Of a stretch of DNA of 36,230 nt, positions 1 to 7,756 are shown piece by piece (the stretch's first letter is position 1; every line of letters begins with the position of its first letter). The position numbers were made by a program, and so were the translations under genes. The notes under the pieces were generated by a model. That model saw only the letters and a list, made by a program, of their open reading frames with translations, searched no databases and was not told the DNA's origin. This DNA comes from an uncultured Clostridiaceae bacterium (GTDB lineage Bacteria; Bacillota; Clostridia; TANB77; CAG-508), in the NCBI GenBank assembly GCA_948444845.1, contig CAOJVB010000017.1, positions 1-36,230 of the forward strand. Reading direction: 5' to 3'.

Positions 1-350
1 ATTCCAACAAATATTGTTTCCATTAGTATAATTTTTGATATTTGTCTTCTTCCCATTCCAAGAGACATATAAATTCCAAATTCTTTTTTTCTTCGATTAA
101 TTAAAAAATTATTAGCATATACGATTAGCAATCCTAATATAACTGCTACAAATACTGATACAAAACCAAGCATCGTAATCATCATTTTTATTATTTCTCT
201 TTGTGATTGTGATACTTCTAGCATAGCTTGTTGACTATCTATTGAATTGAACATATAAAAAATTGCTACACCTAGTACTAATGTTAAAAAGTATATGCTA
301 TAGTCTTTTATACTTTTTTTCATATTATTAAAAGATAACTTAAATAACAT
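1..350 (-). CDS. BceB/VraG-like ABC transporter permease, N-terminal part (runs off left edge)
   Basis: Only the first 116 codons are in the window; the gene continues past base 1. The start is ATG at 350, with GGAGGT at 366-361 in front of it. It overlaps the 3' end of the ATPase gene by 11 bp, so the two are translationally coupled. Visible are a first membrane segment (about residues 16-34), a short outside stretch, a second segment (56-79) and then the FtsX-type signature KKEFGIYMSLGMGRRQ (88-103). Pairing with a BceA-like ATPase suggests the permease of a peptide-antibiotic sensing and detoxification exporter. This is known for BceAB/VraFG relatives and inferred here. The diagnostic large extracellular domain lies outside the window, so the subfamily is not proven. 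Confidence 0.85.
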   Translation of the reverse strand, partial: MLFKLSFNNMKKSIKDYSIYFLTLVLGVAIFYMFNSIDSQQAMLEVSQSQREIIKMMITMLGFVSVFVAVILGLLIVYANNFLINRRKKEFGIYMSLGMGRRQISKIILMETIFVG

Positions 351-1107
351 CGTTTAAATCACCTCCAAGAAGTGTTTGCACTTCTATTATCTTCTCAAAG
401 AACTGTTTTCTTGTGTCATTTCCTTTTATTATTTCATTAAAGATTTTTCCATCTTTGATGAATAAAATTCTATTAGCATAAGAAGCAGTAAAAGCATCAT
501 GTGTAACCATTAAAATAGTAGCATTCATTTTTTGATTTAAAAATTCAAAATTTTCTAATAATTGTCTAGCTGACTTTGAATCTAATGCCCCTGTTGGCTC
601 ATCTGCTAAAACTAATTTAGGGTTTGTTATAATTGCTCTTGCTGATGCAATTCTTTGTTTTTGTCCTCCAGATACTTGATAAGGATATTTTTTAAGAATT
701 TCTTTAATTCCTAATTTTTCTGCAATTACATTTACTCTTTTATCAATTTCTTTTGCATTTACTTTTTGAATTGTTAATGCTAAAGCTATATTTTCATAAG
801 CTGTAAGAGTATCTAATAAATTAAAATCTTGAAAAATAAAGCCTAATTCTTCTCTTCTGAACTTATTTAATTTGTTTCCTTTTAGTTTTGTAATATCTTC
901 ACCATTAACTAAAATATGTCCACTAGTTACCTTGTCTATTGTTGAAATCACATTTAAAAGTGTACTTTTTCCTGATCCACTCGCTCCCATAATTCCAACA
1001 AATTCTCCTTTTTCTACTGTAAAACTAATGTTGTCTATTGCTTTTGTTAGATTTGATTTGTTTCCATAGTATTTCTCTATGCTTTTTACCTCTAATACTT
1101 TTTCCAT
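340..1107 (-). CDS. ABC transporter ATP-binding protein, BceA/VraF-like
   Basis: A 255-residue ATPase that would power the permease encoded directly downstream. It has Walker A GASGSGKST (41-49), a Q-loop at Q93, the signature SGGQK (146-150), Walker B LVLADE (165-170) and the switch His at H203. The C-terminal tail of about 30 residues past the fold is usual for BceA relatives. The open frame extends upstream to 1155, but AAAGGAG lies just before ATG 1107 and the protein then begins MEKVLEVK, as expected for the family. A tandem TTACA site lies upstream at 1174-1189 and matches the one before the second ABC operon, suggesting control by the response regulator at 3613-4269. The exported substrate is unknown. 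Confidence 0.9.
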   Translation of the reverse strand: MEKVLEVKSIEKYYGNKSNLTKAIDNISFTVEKGEFVGIMGASGSGKSTLLNVISTIDKVTSGHILVNGEDITKLKGNKLNKFRREELGFIFQDFNLLDTLTAYENIALALTIQKVNAKEIDKRVNVIAEKLGIKEILKKYPYQVSGGQKQRIASARAIITNPKLVLADEPTGALDSKSARQLLENFEFLNQKMNATILMVTHDAFTASYANRILFIKDGKIFNEIIKGNDTRKQFFEKIIEVQTLLGGDLNDVI

Positions 1108-1173
1108 TATAAAAACTCCTTTCAATTTAATATTATTATAAAACATTTTTTGCATAGTTCCTATTGATTTTCA

Positions 1174-1189
1174 TTACACTAACCTTACA
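1174..1189 (-). promoter_or_regulatory. Tandem TTACA operator upstream of the BceAB-like operon
   Basis: Two TTACA half-sites at 1174-1178 and 1185-1189 are spaced exactly 11 bp, one helical turn (TGTAA-N6-TGTAA on the coding strand). The same arrangement occurs at 7503-7518 before the other ABC operon. Direct repeats about one turn apart are typical of OmpR/PhoB-family regulators. The distal half-site is also part of an 8-bp inverted repeat, AACCTTAC (1181-1188) and GTAAGGTT (1195-1202). That the neighbouring response regulator binds here is inference. Confidence 0.55.
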
Positions 1190-1215
1190 TTTTCGTAAGG
1201 TTCTTTTTAAATTTA

Positions 1216-1243
1216 AAAACTACCCTATAAAAAACAGGATAGC
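1216..1243 (-). terminator. Possible intrinsic terminator behind a gene remnant
   Basis: On the minus strand CTATCCT can pair with AGGGTAG (one G-U pair) across a T-rich loop, followed directly by TTTTTAAATTT. It overlaps the stop codon of the decayed reading frame at 1225-1414, suggesting the remnant once had a normal gene end here. Confidence 0.45.
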
Positions 1244-1414
1244 AACTCTATTTTATATCTAAATAAGTCTTTTAATATTTTACCTTCCATAAAACTTGGT
1301 TCTTTTATAATCTCACTAATTAAGTATTTGTCATCTAAGTTATTTAAAGTATCTTCTAAACCTTTATAAAATCTTCGGTTTTACTATATCTGGTAAATCC
1401 GTTTTTACGTCCAT
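1225..1414 (-). pseudogene. Decayed minus-strand gene remnant, family unknown
   Basis: The gap 1108-1515 holds no intact minus-strand gene, but it has a coding-like remnant. A frame open from 1380 to the TAG at 1225-1227 reads NRRFYKGLEDTLNNLDDKY and continues with a charged, helix-like composition to IELLSCFL. In another frame, ATG 1414 starts MDVKTDLPDIVKPKIL and then stops. A single frameshift near 1370-1380 would join the two into one protein end of about 63 residues. There is no ribosome binding site for the short piece. The composition looks like real protein, but I do not recognise the family. It could also be chance in AT-rich DNA. Confidence 0.35.
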
Positions 1415-1446
1415 ACTATAGTTATATTTTTTCTAACTTCATAATG

Positions 1447-1475
1447 TTTACAAATAAAAAATAGCATGCTATAAT
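1447..1475 (+). promoter_or_regulatory. Sigma-A type promoter for the zinc-ribbon membrane protein gene
   Basis: TTTACA (1447-1452), a 17-bp spacer and an extended -10, TGCTATAAT (TATAAT at 1470-1475). The start codon is about 40 bp downstream at 1516. The near-consensus shape suggests steady transcription. Confidence 0.75.
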
Positions 1476-1515
1476 AATAATGTTTTTTATAATCAATATG
1501 GAGGGAGGATATACA

Positions 1516-2103
1516 ATGCCAACAAGAGTTTATTATAAACACTCAAGAATAAAAGATATAAATGTTCCATATAGTTTTCAATGTGAAAATTGTATGAAAA
1601 ATAGTGGAGATTTGCAAGCACACATTATTGGAGCAGAGGCAGTTTATAATAGTAATTTTAAAACTATAAATGATGATAGAGCAAATAAGTTGGAAAAAGA
1701 AGCATATGAAAATCTTGCAAAAAAAGTGAGAGAAGCCTATAAAGATGCTACTGAAAAAGAAATTTATTGTACAGAATTTAAAGATGAATGCCCACATTGT
1801 CATAAATCTCAATCTTGGGGTGTAAGTGGCTTAAAAAAGAAAAGATTTGAAACACCTATAGTTATTTTTGCAGTTGGAATGATTATCTTTATTATTTCTT
1901 TACTAGCCTATTATTTTGCTGAAATAGAATATTTAACTCTACCAATGGTATTTGGTATTTTAGGTGTAACAATTGTCTGTTCAGTTGTTCTTCTTCTATG
2001 GAACACTCTAAAAATCAATATGAAATTAAAAGAAACATCTGTTAATGGAACTCAAAATATACCAAATATTGATTGGAATAAAGTACAAGAATTACTAAAA
2101 TAG
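1516..2103 (+). CDS. Hypothetical membrane protein with two CxxC zinc-ribbon-like pairs
   Basis: A 195-residue protein. The frame is open from 1480, but GGAGGGAGGA directly before ATG 1516 marks the start MPTRVYYK. The soluble N-terminal part has CENC (C23, C26) and CPHC (C92, C95), a spacing that could form one zinc-binding knuckle pair around a helical insert rich in Lys and Glu (55-80). Two membrane segments follow (about 113-133 and 141-163), then a short polar tail ending NIDWNKVQELLK. Metal binding is inferred from the cysteines; no family name is recognised. It is one of few plus-strand genes here, with its own promoter and terminator, so it is a single-gene transcript next to the exporter module and not clearly part of it. 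Confidence 0.8.
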   Translation: MPTRVYYKHSRIKDINVPYSFQCENCMKNSGDLQAHIIGAEAVYNSNFKTINDDRANKLEKEAYENLAKKVREAYKDATEKEIYCTEFKDECPHCHKSQSWGVSGLKKKRFETPIVIFAVGMIIFIISLLAYYFAEIEYLTLPMVFGILGVTIVCSVVLLLWNTLKINMKLKETSVNGTQNIPNIDWNKVQELLK

Positions 2104-2138
2104 ATAATTAGTAAACAACTAATTATCTATTTTTTATT
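2101..2138 (+). terminator. Intrinsic terminator of the zinc-ribbon membrane protein gene
   Basis: An 11-bp perfect stem (TAGATAATTAG at 2101-2111, CTAATTATCTA at 2119-2129) with a 7-nt loop, followed by TTTTTTATT. The stop codon TAG is the first three bases of the stem. Confidence 0.8.
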
Positions 2139-2156
2139 ATAACCTTATTCTTTTTC

Positions 2157-2190
2157 AATTAACAAATTTTATTTTGTAAATTTGTTAATT
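2157..2190 (-). terminator. Hairpin at the end of the regulator operon
   Basis: A 13-bp perfect stem made only of A and T (2157-2169 with 2178-2190) and an 8-nt loop. It overlaps the stop codon of the 70-residue frame. The downstream T-tract on the minus strand is poor, so termination here is uncertain. Confidence 0.4.
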
Positions 2191-2401
2191 AGTTATATGA
2201 ATATTTTGCTGTTTTAAATGTTGTTCTATTTTCTGTTATTTCAAGTAAACTGCATATTGCTTTCCTATTAGTTTCATTATTTTCACAAAGTAACACTACA
2301 TTATTTCCATTATTTTCGATATATTTTCCTACATAATAATCTGGATAGCCTATATTTATATTTTCATTTGTTTTTTCATTAATATTAAGCTTTTTCAACA
2401 T
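2189..2401 (-). CDS. Small protein of unknown function, last gene of the regulator operon
   Basis: Seventy residues, starting 10 bp after the kinase stop, so probably co-transcribed with the regulator and kinase. The ribosome binding site is weak (AGTTGATGAA before ATG). The protein is polar, with no membrane segment or signal peptide. The stretch YPDYYVGKYIENNGNNVVLL recalls, from memory only, the propeptide-like segment ahead of some secreted trypsin-like peptidases of clostridia. If so, this is a fragment without the catalytic domain. The ATG, open frame and position favour a real gene; the weak start and partial look leave a remnant possible. Confidence 0.5.
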   Translation of the reverse strand: MLKKLNINEKTNENINIGYPDYYVGKYIENNGNNVVLLCENNETNRKAICSLLEITENRTTFKTAKYSYN

Positions 2402-2411
2402 TTCATCAACT

Positions 2412-3626
2412 TTATATTTTAGAATACTTTATTGTAAATTCAGTTAAGTTCTTTTTAGATTCTACACTAATATAACCTTTTTCACTTTCAACAATTGTTT
2501 TAGCTAAAGCTAGTCCTATTCCTATACTATCTTTTGTAGCATTTTTTCCTTTATAAAATCTTTTGAAAATATTTGGTAGATCTTCTTTTGAAATTTGTTC
2601 TCCATCATTTTCAATTATAATTTTAACATAAACATTATTTTCTTCTATATTCACACTAACATAATTATCTGCGTGTTCTACTGCATTTTTTATTATATTA
2701 GTAATAGCCTCTATTTGCCAATGTTTATCACAATATATTTTGGCATCTATATCATTATTAGTCTTAATACTAACATTTCTTAAATCACAAAGATTTTCTA
2801 CATTTTTTATAGATTCCATTATTAAATCTTTAATTGCAACATTTTTCTTAATAAACTCTACTGCATTTGCATCAAACTTTGATAATTTTAAAATTGATTG
2901 GATTAAGAAACGGATATTATTTATATCTCTTCTTGCACTTTTTATAAATTTCTCACGAGTTGCTATATCTAAATCTGGATTATCTTCTAAATTATCAAGT
3001 GCTATCATAATAGATGTAATTGGTGTTTTTAGCTGATGAGATATATCTGATAATGAATCTTTTAGACTTTCTTTATCTTTTGAAGAATTTTCTGAACTTT
3101 CTTTGAGCATTATCATTGTTTTATAAACTTCATTTTTTAATATTGATAGCTCATCTTCGGTATTATTATCAATTTTTAACTTGTAGTTGCCTTTGTTAAT
3201 TTTTTCTATATAATTTTCTATTTCTTCTATGTCTTTATCTTTTTTACTATTATATTTTAAATAAATATATAATAAAATGATAGAAAGTGAAAGTGTTAAA
3301 AGAATACTAATTATAATAAATAACATCAACATATTTTTGTTTTCAATTACAATCGAATCTTTTTCCAATTCTATTCCATATTTCTCTAAAAAATTATTTT
3401 TGTAGATTGATTTGCTGTTTAATATTTGTATCATTTCCTCTTCTGTAATGTCAGGGTATTTTTCTTTTAAAACAGTAAGTACAGAGTATATTTTCTTATT
3501 ATAATTAACTGTATATATTTTATATTCTACTAAACAAACAGTAGATGATAAAATGCAAAACATAAATATACAGATAAAAGTTGTTTTTAAATATTTCTTT
3601 AGTTCAATTTTATTATTCAATTTCAT
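2412..3626 (-). CDS. Sensor histidine kinase, two-component system
   Basis: A 404-residue membrane kinase. Two membrane segments (about residues 15-36 and 99-121) flank a short outside domain of about 60 residues. After a linker comes the dimerisation domain with the H-box SDISHQLKTPI, where H197 is the predicted phosphorylated His. The ATPase domain follows: N-box NIIKNAVEHADN, G1-like IENDGEQ, F-box IFKRFYKG and G2 GIGLALAK. The start is taken as ATG 3626, overlapping the regulator gene by 14 bp; an alternative TTG lies at 3641. The overlap shows translational coupling with the response regulator. The small sensor domain may report on the exporters rather than bind ligand directly, as in BceS-type systems, though that sensing mode is inference. 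Confidence 0.93.
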   Translation of the reverse strand: MKLNNKIELKKYLKTTFICIFMFCILSSTVCLVEYKIYTVNYNKKIYSVLTVLKEKYPDITEEEMIQILNSKSIYKNNFLEKYGIELEKDSIVIENKNMLMLFIIISILLTLSLSIILLYIYLKYNSKKDKDIEEIENYIEKINKGNYKLKIDNNTEDELSILKNEVYKTMIMLKESSENSSKDKESLKDSLSDISHQLKTPITSIMIALDNLEDNPDLDIATREKFIKSARRDINNIRFLIQSILKLSKFDANAVEFIKKNVAIKDLIMESIKNVENLCDLRNVSIKTNNDIDAKIYCDKHWQIEAITNIIKNAVEHADNYVSVNIEENNVYVKIIIENDGEQISKEDLPNIFKRFYKGKNATKDSIGIGLALAKTIVESEKGYISVESKKNLTEFTIKYSKI

Positions 3627-4269
3627 CAATCCTATATCCAATACCTTTTATAGTAGTTATTATATCACTTGCTAGTTTTTCTCTAATTCTTTTTAGATAA
3701 ACTGTAACTGTATGATCATCAACATCATTTCCTGTTGATTCCCAAATAAGTTCTATAATATCATTTCTTCTAACAACTTTATTTATATTTAAAAACAACA
3801 TATTTAATATCTTTAGTTCTAAGCTAGATAATTCTATTTTTTCTTCATCTTTATAAACTATCAATTTGTCTAAATCCATTTTGATATTTTTAACTTGTAC
3901 TATTGAGGATTTTTTACTTCTTAAAATGACTTTATTTACTCTAGTTAATAATTCTTTTGTAGAAAATGGTTTGGTTATATAATCTTCTGCTCCAATTTCA
4001 AGGCCTTTTACAATATCATTTTCATCATCTTTTGCTGTCAAAAAGATAGTTGGTATCTTTTTATTTTTGATATATGTCTCATATAAATTAAATCCATTAC
4101 CATCTGGAAGTGTTACATCTAATATAATTAAATCTGGCTGTTTTTTTACTAAATATTCTTTTGCTGCTTTTATACTTTCTGTATAAGTGAATTTATAATT
4201 ATTCTTTTCAAAAGTGAACTTTAATCCTTCAGCAATAGAAATATTATCTTCAACAAGTAAAATATTCAT
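3613..4269 (-). CDS. Response regulator, OmpR family
   Basis: 218 residues. The receiver domain (1-115) shows the acidic pocket EDN (7-9), phospho-acceptor D51 in ILDVTLPDG, T78 and K100. The winged-helix DNA-binding domain (about 125-218) ends with HTVTVYLKRIREKL and GIGYRIDEIE, typical of OmpR/PhoB relatives. The start is ATG 4269 with GGAGGG upstream. It partners the overlapping kinase. It is the only DNA-binding regulator in the window's exporter region, and the shared tandem TTACA sites before both ABC operons make it the likely activator. Its own promoter (4292-4320) lacks a clear tandem site, so it may be expressed constitutively. Confidence 0.95.
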   Translation of the reverse strand: MNILLVEDNISIAEGLKFTFEKNNYKFTYTESIKAAKEYLVKKQPDLIILDVTLPDGNGFNLYETYIKNKKIPTIFLTAKDDENDIVKGLEIGAEDYITKPFSTKELLTRVNKVILRSKKSSIVQVKNIKMDLDKLIVYKDEEKIELSSLELKILNMLFLNINKVVRRNDIIELIWESTGNDVDDHTVTVYLKRIREKLASDIITTIKGIGYRIDEIE

Positions 4270-4291
4270 TTTTCCCTCCTAACTTGTTACT

Positions 4292-4320
4292 ATTATATCA
4301 AAACAAAGGGATTTTTTCCA
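4292..4320 (-). promoter_or_regulatory. Promoter of the response regulator/kinase operon
   Basis: On the minus strand TGGAAA (4320-4315), 17 bp and TATAAT (4297-4292). The -35 lies within the loop of the preceding terminator, so the end of one operon and the start of the next are interleaved. Confidence 0.55.
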
Positions 4321-4328
4321 TCCCTTTG
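4296..4328 (-). terminator. Intrinsic terminator of the MacB-like ABC operon
   Basis: An 8-bp perfect stem (CAAAGGGA at 4304-4311, TCCCTTTG at 4321-4328) with a 9-nt loop, followed on the minus strand by TTTTGATAT. It lies 20 bp past the permease stop and separates the exporter transcript from the regulator transcript. Confidence 0.6.
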
Positions 4329-4348
4329 CTTATTTTAAATAAATATTC

Positions 4349-6781
4349 TTATATATTATCGTTTCTTATTGTTTCAATAATATTTTGCTTTTCACATTTT
4401 TTTATACTATATCTCATAATAATATATATTAGGATAAAAACACTAACTATACAAATTATAATTGCTTGTACTGGAAGTTTATATGGAGCTGAAAATCTTG
4501 CACTATATGCTTGATGAATTAGTAAACTTCCTAATATTCCTAAAACGATTCCATAAATTAAGGATTTTATAGAATACATTATTGTTTCTAAATTTATCAT
4601 TCTTTCAAATTCTTTTTTTGTCATACCAATACTTTTAAGCATTGCAAATTCCTTTTTTCTAAGTTCCATATTTGATGTTATCGTATTAAATATATTAGTT
4701 ACTCCAATTAGAGTAATGACAATAATAAATCCATATAAAAAGATATTAACTAAGAAATAGAAAGTATTATTATTTTCTTCTTCTTGTTCTTTATCATATA
4801 TATAACTAAACTTAGTCATATCTTTTATACTTTTGACAGTTTGCTCGTGATTTGTTGAACTTAAAGTTATACTATCAATAGATAAATCTATTTTATTTTT
4901 ATAGACATCATAGTTTATGATTAAGAATCCACCATCATAATAATGATTTTCATATCCATAAGGTTTTATATCAACAATTTTTGATATTTCTATTTCAATA
5001 TAATTATCATCAATTTTTCCTTTTATTTTATCCCCTGCTTCATAGGTATAAGCTCTTTTTTTAACTTCTTTTCCATTTTCTGATAATGAATATTCATCTA
5101 TTAAAATACCTTTATCTTTGTTTTTTTCATAATCAACATTTACTTTTTCGCTATATTTTTTAAAACTTGTATTGTCTAATGCAATAACAGTCACACTACC
5201 ATAAGCCATATCACTTGCATATTCAGTTAATATACTTCTATCATCTATTTTATATTGACCTATAACTGTATATGCGACAGATGAATTTTTCAAATTAGGT
5301 AAATCTGTTATTTTTTTGATTACAGCATCATCTTCATCTCTTAAATTTTTGACTACAATATTATAATCATAATCAGTATAATAATAAGATGAAATTTTTT
5401 GAGATTCTATAACAAATGAACTCATTACTATAAATAAAAGAACACTTATTGTTAATGATATAACAGTTGTTTTATACTTTTTCTTGTTTCTTTTTAAGTT
5501 CTTATATGCAATAACACCACCTGTTTTAAAACATTTAGAAATTATTTTAGGTGTTTTAAGTTCTTTGCTAGTTATTTTAATTTCATCATTTTCTCTTAAT
5601 GCTTCAATAGGACTAATTTTACTTGTTTTCTTTGCAGATCCTAAAGCTGAAAAATAAATAGTTAAAGTTCCTAATATTATGGCAAGGATAATTGGAAGTA
5701 TCGTTATCTTAAATGCAATACCTGTTTCAAATAAATACTTTCCTATCATTAAATTACAAATATGTGTTAAAACATATACAGCAAATATTCCTAAAATAAT
5801 TCCTAAAGGTATTCCTATAATACCAAGAACAAAAGCCTCTTTTAATACAGATGTTTTTATTTGTTTTTTTGTTGCTCCAACACTAGATAACATTCCATAC
5901 ATCTTTTTCTTTTCCTGAACAGAAATGGCAAACGAGTTTCTAATGCAAATAACACTTGTTATAACAATAACACCTGCCACTATTCCAATTACCCCATATA
6001 ACATTGTAACTGTTTCATCTGAAAAACTAAATGCTTCCCATCTTAGCAATTCGTTATTTGTACTATAATCAAATCCTGTTTTTTCTATATCGTGATACAT
6101 AACTTCATCATAATCTTTTAAAGTTAATATTTGCGATACTACTGTTTTATATTCTTTAGGATTTTTTAAAATAATGTAGGAATGAAAATAGTTACTTGTA
6201 TCATTTGTGGTAATTCCATAATATTCTCCAGAATATCCTTTTTTAGATAGTTCTCCTACAATTTTATAAACTTTGTGTTCTGTGTTATCTATACTTTCAC
6301 TTCCATCATTATAGTTATAATGATACTTGCCAATATTAAGTTCGATTGTATCCCCTATTTTTTTACCTACTTTTGTAAGAGTTCTTTTTGTTAAAACAAT
6401 CTCATCTTTATTAGAAGGATATTTCCCTTCCTCTACTTTATAAGATAATTTATCAAAATCTTCTTTTTTTATTGATTCTACTTCTAATCTATTATTATTT
6501 TCATAATAAGATGTTCCCAAATAATAAGTATCTATAACACTTTTTACATCACGATTATTTTTTATTTGATTTAATTTATTTAATTCAATATCTTTAACTT
6601 CTAAATGATAATATCCTGTTCCATTTACAGCATTTTCTACTAAAGAGGCTTGTAAGCTAGTACCCATTCCTGCAACTGTGCAAATCAAAGCTGTAGCAAG
6701 AATAATTCCTATAATTATAACAACAGATCTCTTTTTATTTAATTTTAAATTTTTTAAAGCTAATTTGTTAAGAACATTCAT
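4349..6781 (-). CDS. ABC transporter permease with two FtsX-like domains
   Basis: 810 residues. The topology is duplicated: TM1 (about 19-39), a large outside domain (40-255), TM2-4 (258-281, 316-340, 358-380), then TM5 (437-457), a second outside domain to about 685, and three final segments. The FtsX signatures KKMYGMLSSVGATKKQI (292-308) and KKEFAMLKSIGMTKKEF mark the cytoplasmic coupling loops of each half. The start ATG 6781 lies 2 bp after the ATPase stop, so the two form one operon. Proteins of this architecture work with LolD/MacB-type ATPases, often in antibiotic or peptide resistance or envelope stress. The substrate is unknown. It differs from the BceB layout of the first transporter, so the module has two distinct exporter types. 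Confidence 0.9.
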   Translation of the reverse strand: MNVLNKLALKNLKLNKKRSVVIIIGIILATALICTVAGMGTSLQASLVENAVNGTGYYHLEVKDIELNKLNQIKNNRDVKSVIDTYYLGTSYYENNNRLEVESIKKEDFDKLSYKVEEGKYPSNKDEIVLTKRTLTKVGKKIGDTIELNIGKYHYNYNDGSESIDNTEHKVYKIVGELSKKGYSGEYYGITTNDTSNYFHSYIILKNPKEYKTVVSQILTLKDYDEVMYHDIEKTGFDYSTNNELLRWEAFSFSDETVTMLYGVIGIVAGVIVITSVICIRNSFAISVQEKKKMYGMLSSVGATKKQIKTSVLKEAFVLGIIGIPLGIILGIFAVYVLTHICNLMIGKYLFETGIAFKITILPIILAIILGTLTIYFSALGSAKKTSKISPIEALRENDEIKITSKELKTPKIISKCFKTGGVIAYKNLKRNKKKYKTTVISLTISVLLFIVMSSFVIESQKISSYYYTDYDYNIVVKNLRDEDDAVIKKITDLPNLKNSSVAYTVIGQYKIDDRSILTEYASDMAYGSVTVIALDNTSFKKYSEKVNVDYEKNKDKGILIDEYSLSENGKEVKKRAYTYEAGDKIKGKIDDNYIEIEISKIVDIKPYGYENHYYDGGFLIINYDVYKNKIDLSIDSITLSSTNHEQTVKSIKDMTKFSYIYDKEQEEENNNTFYFLVNIFLYGFIIVITLIGVTNIFNTITSNMELRKKEFAMLKSIGMTKKEFERMINLETIMYSIKSLIYGIVLGILGSLLIHQAYSARFSAPYKLPVQAIIICIVSVFILIYIIMRYSIKKCEKQNIIETIRNDNI

Positions 6782-6783
6782 CT

Positions 6784-7455
6784 TTATCCCTCCTTAACAA
6801 TTTTTCCATCTTCAATTTTAATTATTCTATCAGCGCATTTTGCTATTTCCATATTATGAGTAATCATAATAATTGTTTGTTTATACTCACGATTTGATTT
6901 TTTTAGTAACTCTACAATTTCATCACTGGATTTTGAATCAAGATTTCCTGTTGGTTCATCTGCTAAAATAATTGCAGGTCTGGTTACTAAGGCTCTACCT
7001 ATAGATGTTCTTTGTTGCTGCCCTCCAGATAACTCATTTGGGAGATGCCCTTTTCTTTTTTCTAAACCTAATAAACAAATTAAGTCATTTAATTCTTTTT
7101 TATCTACCTTCTTATTATCTAAATCAAGTGGCAATGTAATGTTTTCCTCAATATTTAAAATAGGTATTAAATTATAGAATTGATAGATAAGTCCTATTTG
7201 CCTTCTTCTAAATATTGCTAATTTATCATCATCAAAACTATAAATATCTTTATCTCCTATATAAACTTTTCCACTTGTTGGTCTATCAACCCCTCCTATT
7301 AAATGAAGTAATGTTGATTTACCACTTCCACTAGCACCAACTATTGCTACAAATTCTCCCTTTTCTACTGAAAAAGATACATTATCTAAAGCAGTTACTT
7401 TGGCACTATCTTTACCATAAATTTTAGTTAAATTTTTGACTTTTAAAATTTCCAT
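6784..7455 (-). CDS. ABC transporter ATP-binding protein, LolD/MacB-like
   Basis: 223 residues, the usual size for this family. It has Walker A GASGSGKST (40-48), Q-loop Q92, signature LSGGQ (142-146), Walker B IILADE (162-167) and switch H200. The start ATG 7455 follows AAAGGAGAGAGTTTA. It is the first gene of an operon with the 810-residue permease. The promoter has a good TATAAT but no proper -35; a tandem TTACA operator lies there instead, which is typical of activator-dependent promoters. Expression is therefore likely switched on by the two-component system encoded just downstream. Confidence 0.92.
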   Translation of the reverse strand: MEILKVKNLTKIYGKDSAKVTALDNVSFSVEKGEFVAIVGASGSGKSTLLHLIGGVDRPTSGKVYIGDKDIYSFDDDKLAIFRRRQIGLIYQFYNLIPILNIEENITLPLDLDNKKVDKKELNDLICLLGLEKRKGHLPNELSGGQQQRTSIGRALVTRPAIILADEPTGNLDSKSSDEIVELLKKSNREYKQTIIMITHNMEIAKCADRIIKIEDGKIVKEG

Positions 7456-7484
7456 TAAACTCTCTCCTTTCGTTTTACAATTAC

Positions 7485-7518
7485 ATTATACTGTATGTAA
7501 AGTTACATCTAGGTTACA
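7485..7518 (-). promoter_or_regulatory. Activator-type promoter: TATAAT plus tandem TTACA operator
   Basis: On the minus strand TATAAT occupies 7490-7485. The -35 position, 17 bp upstream, reads CCTAGA, not TTGACA. Two TGTAA half-sites (7518-7514 and 7507-7503), 11 bp apart, straddle it. The same motif and spacing occur at 1174-1189. Further TTACA copies at 7475-7479 and 7481-7485 lie near the start region. Confidence 0.6.
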
Positions 7519-7523
7519 AAATG

Positions 7524-7548
7524 AAAAAAACAAACTATTTCTAGTCTG
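7524..7548 (-). terminator. Orphan intrinsic terminator upstream of the ABC operon
   Basis: CAGACTA pairs with TAGTTTG (one G-U) around a GAAA loop, followed by seven T on the minus strand. No intact gene ends here. Just before it (7556-7590) a frame reads KIIGIALDKEK then stop, possibly the tail of a lost gene. Apart from this, the repeat at 7629 and the terminator at 7701, the gap 7456-7756 shows no gene. Confidence 0.5.
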
Positions 7549-7628
7549 CTTTTTATTTTTATCATTATTTTTCTTTATCTAATGCAATTCCTATAATTTT
7601 TTAGAATAGGAATTTTATTAACATTAAA

Positions 7629-7701
7629 GTGGCTTCGCCACACTAACGAGCTACTAGCCGCCTACAATTTCAACTTAAAATAGAGTACTTTCCTAATATA
7701 T
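7629..7701 (-). repeat. REP-like palindrome with GTAG, plus AT-rich tail
   Basis: A short GC-rich island in AT-rich DNA. GTGGC-TTC-GCCAC (7629-7641) is a perfect hairpin; GCTAGTAGC follows on the minus strand and CTAC (GTAG on minus) at 7662-7665. The tail AACTTAAAATAGAGTACTTT (7672-7691), continuing TCCTAATATAT, recurs almost exactly at 35772-35801 and, decayed, at 19935-19962. This fits REP elements, which pair a GTAG tetranucleotide with an imperfect palindrome. Confidence 0.55.
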
Positions 7702-7746
7702 AAAAAGATAAGGAAACACATTTTATTATGTTTCCTTATCTTTTTA
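7701..7746 (-). terminator. Strong terminator hairpin after the 61-residue membrane protein gene
   Basis: An 18-bp perfect stem (7701-7718 with 7729-7746) and a 10-nt loop, 10 bp past the stop codon. The 3' arm on the minus strand ends in CTTTTTA. Confidence 0.75.
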
Positions 7747-7756
7747 GAGGATGGCT

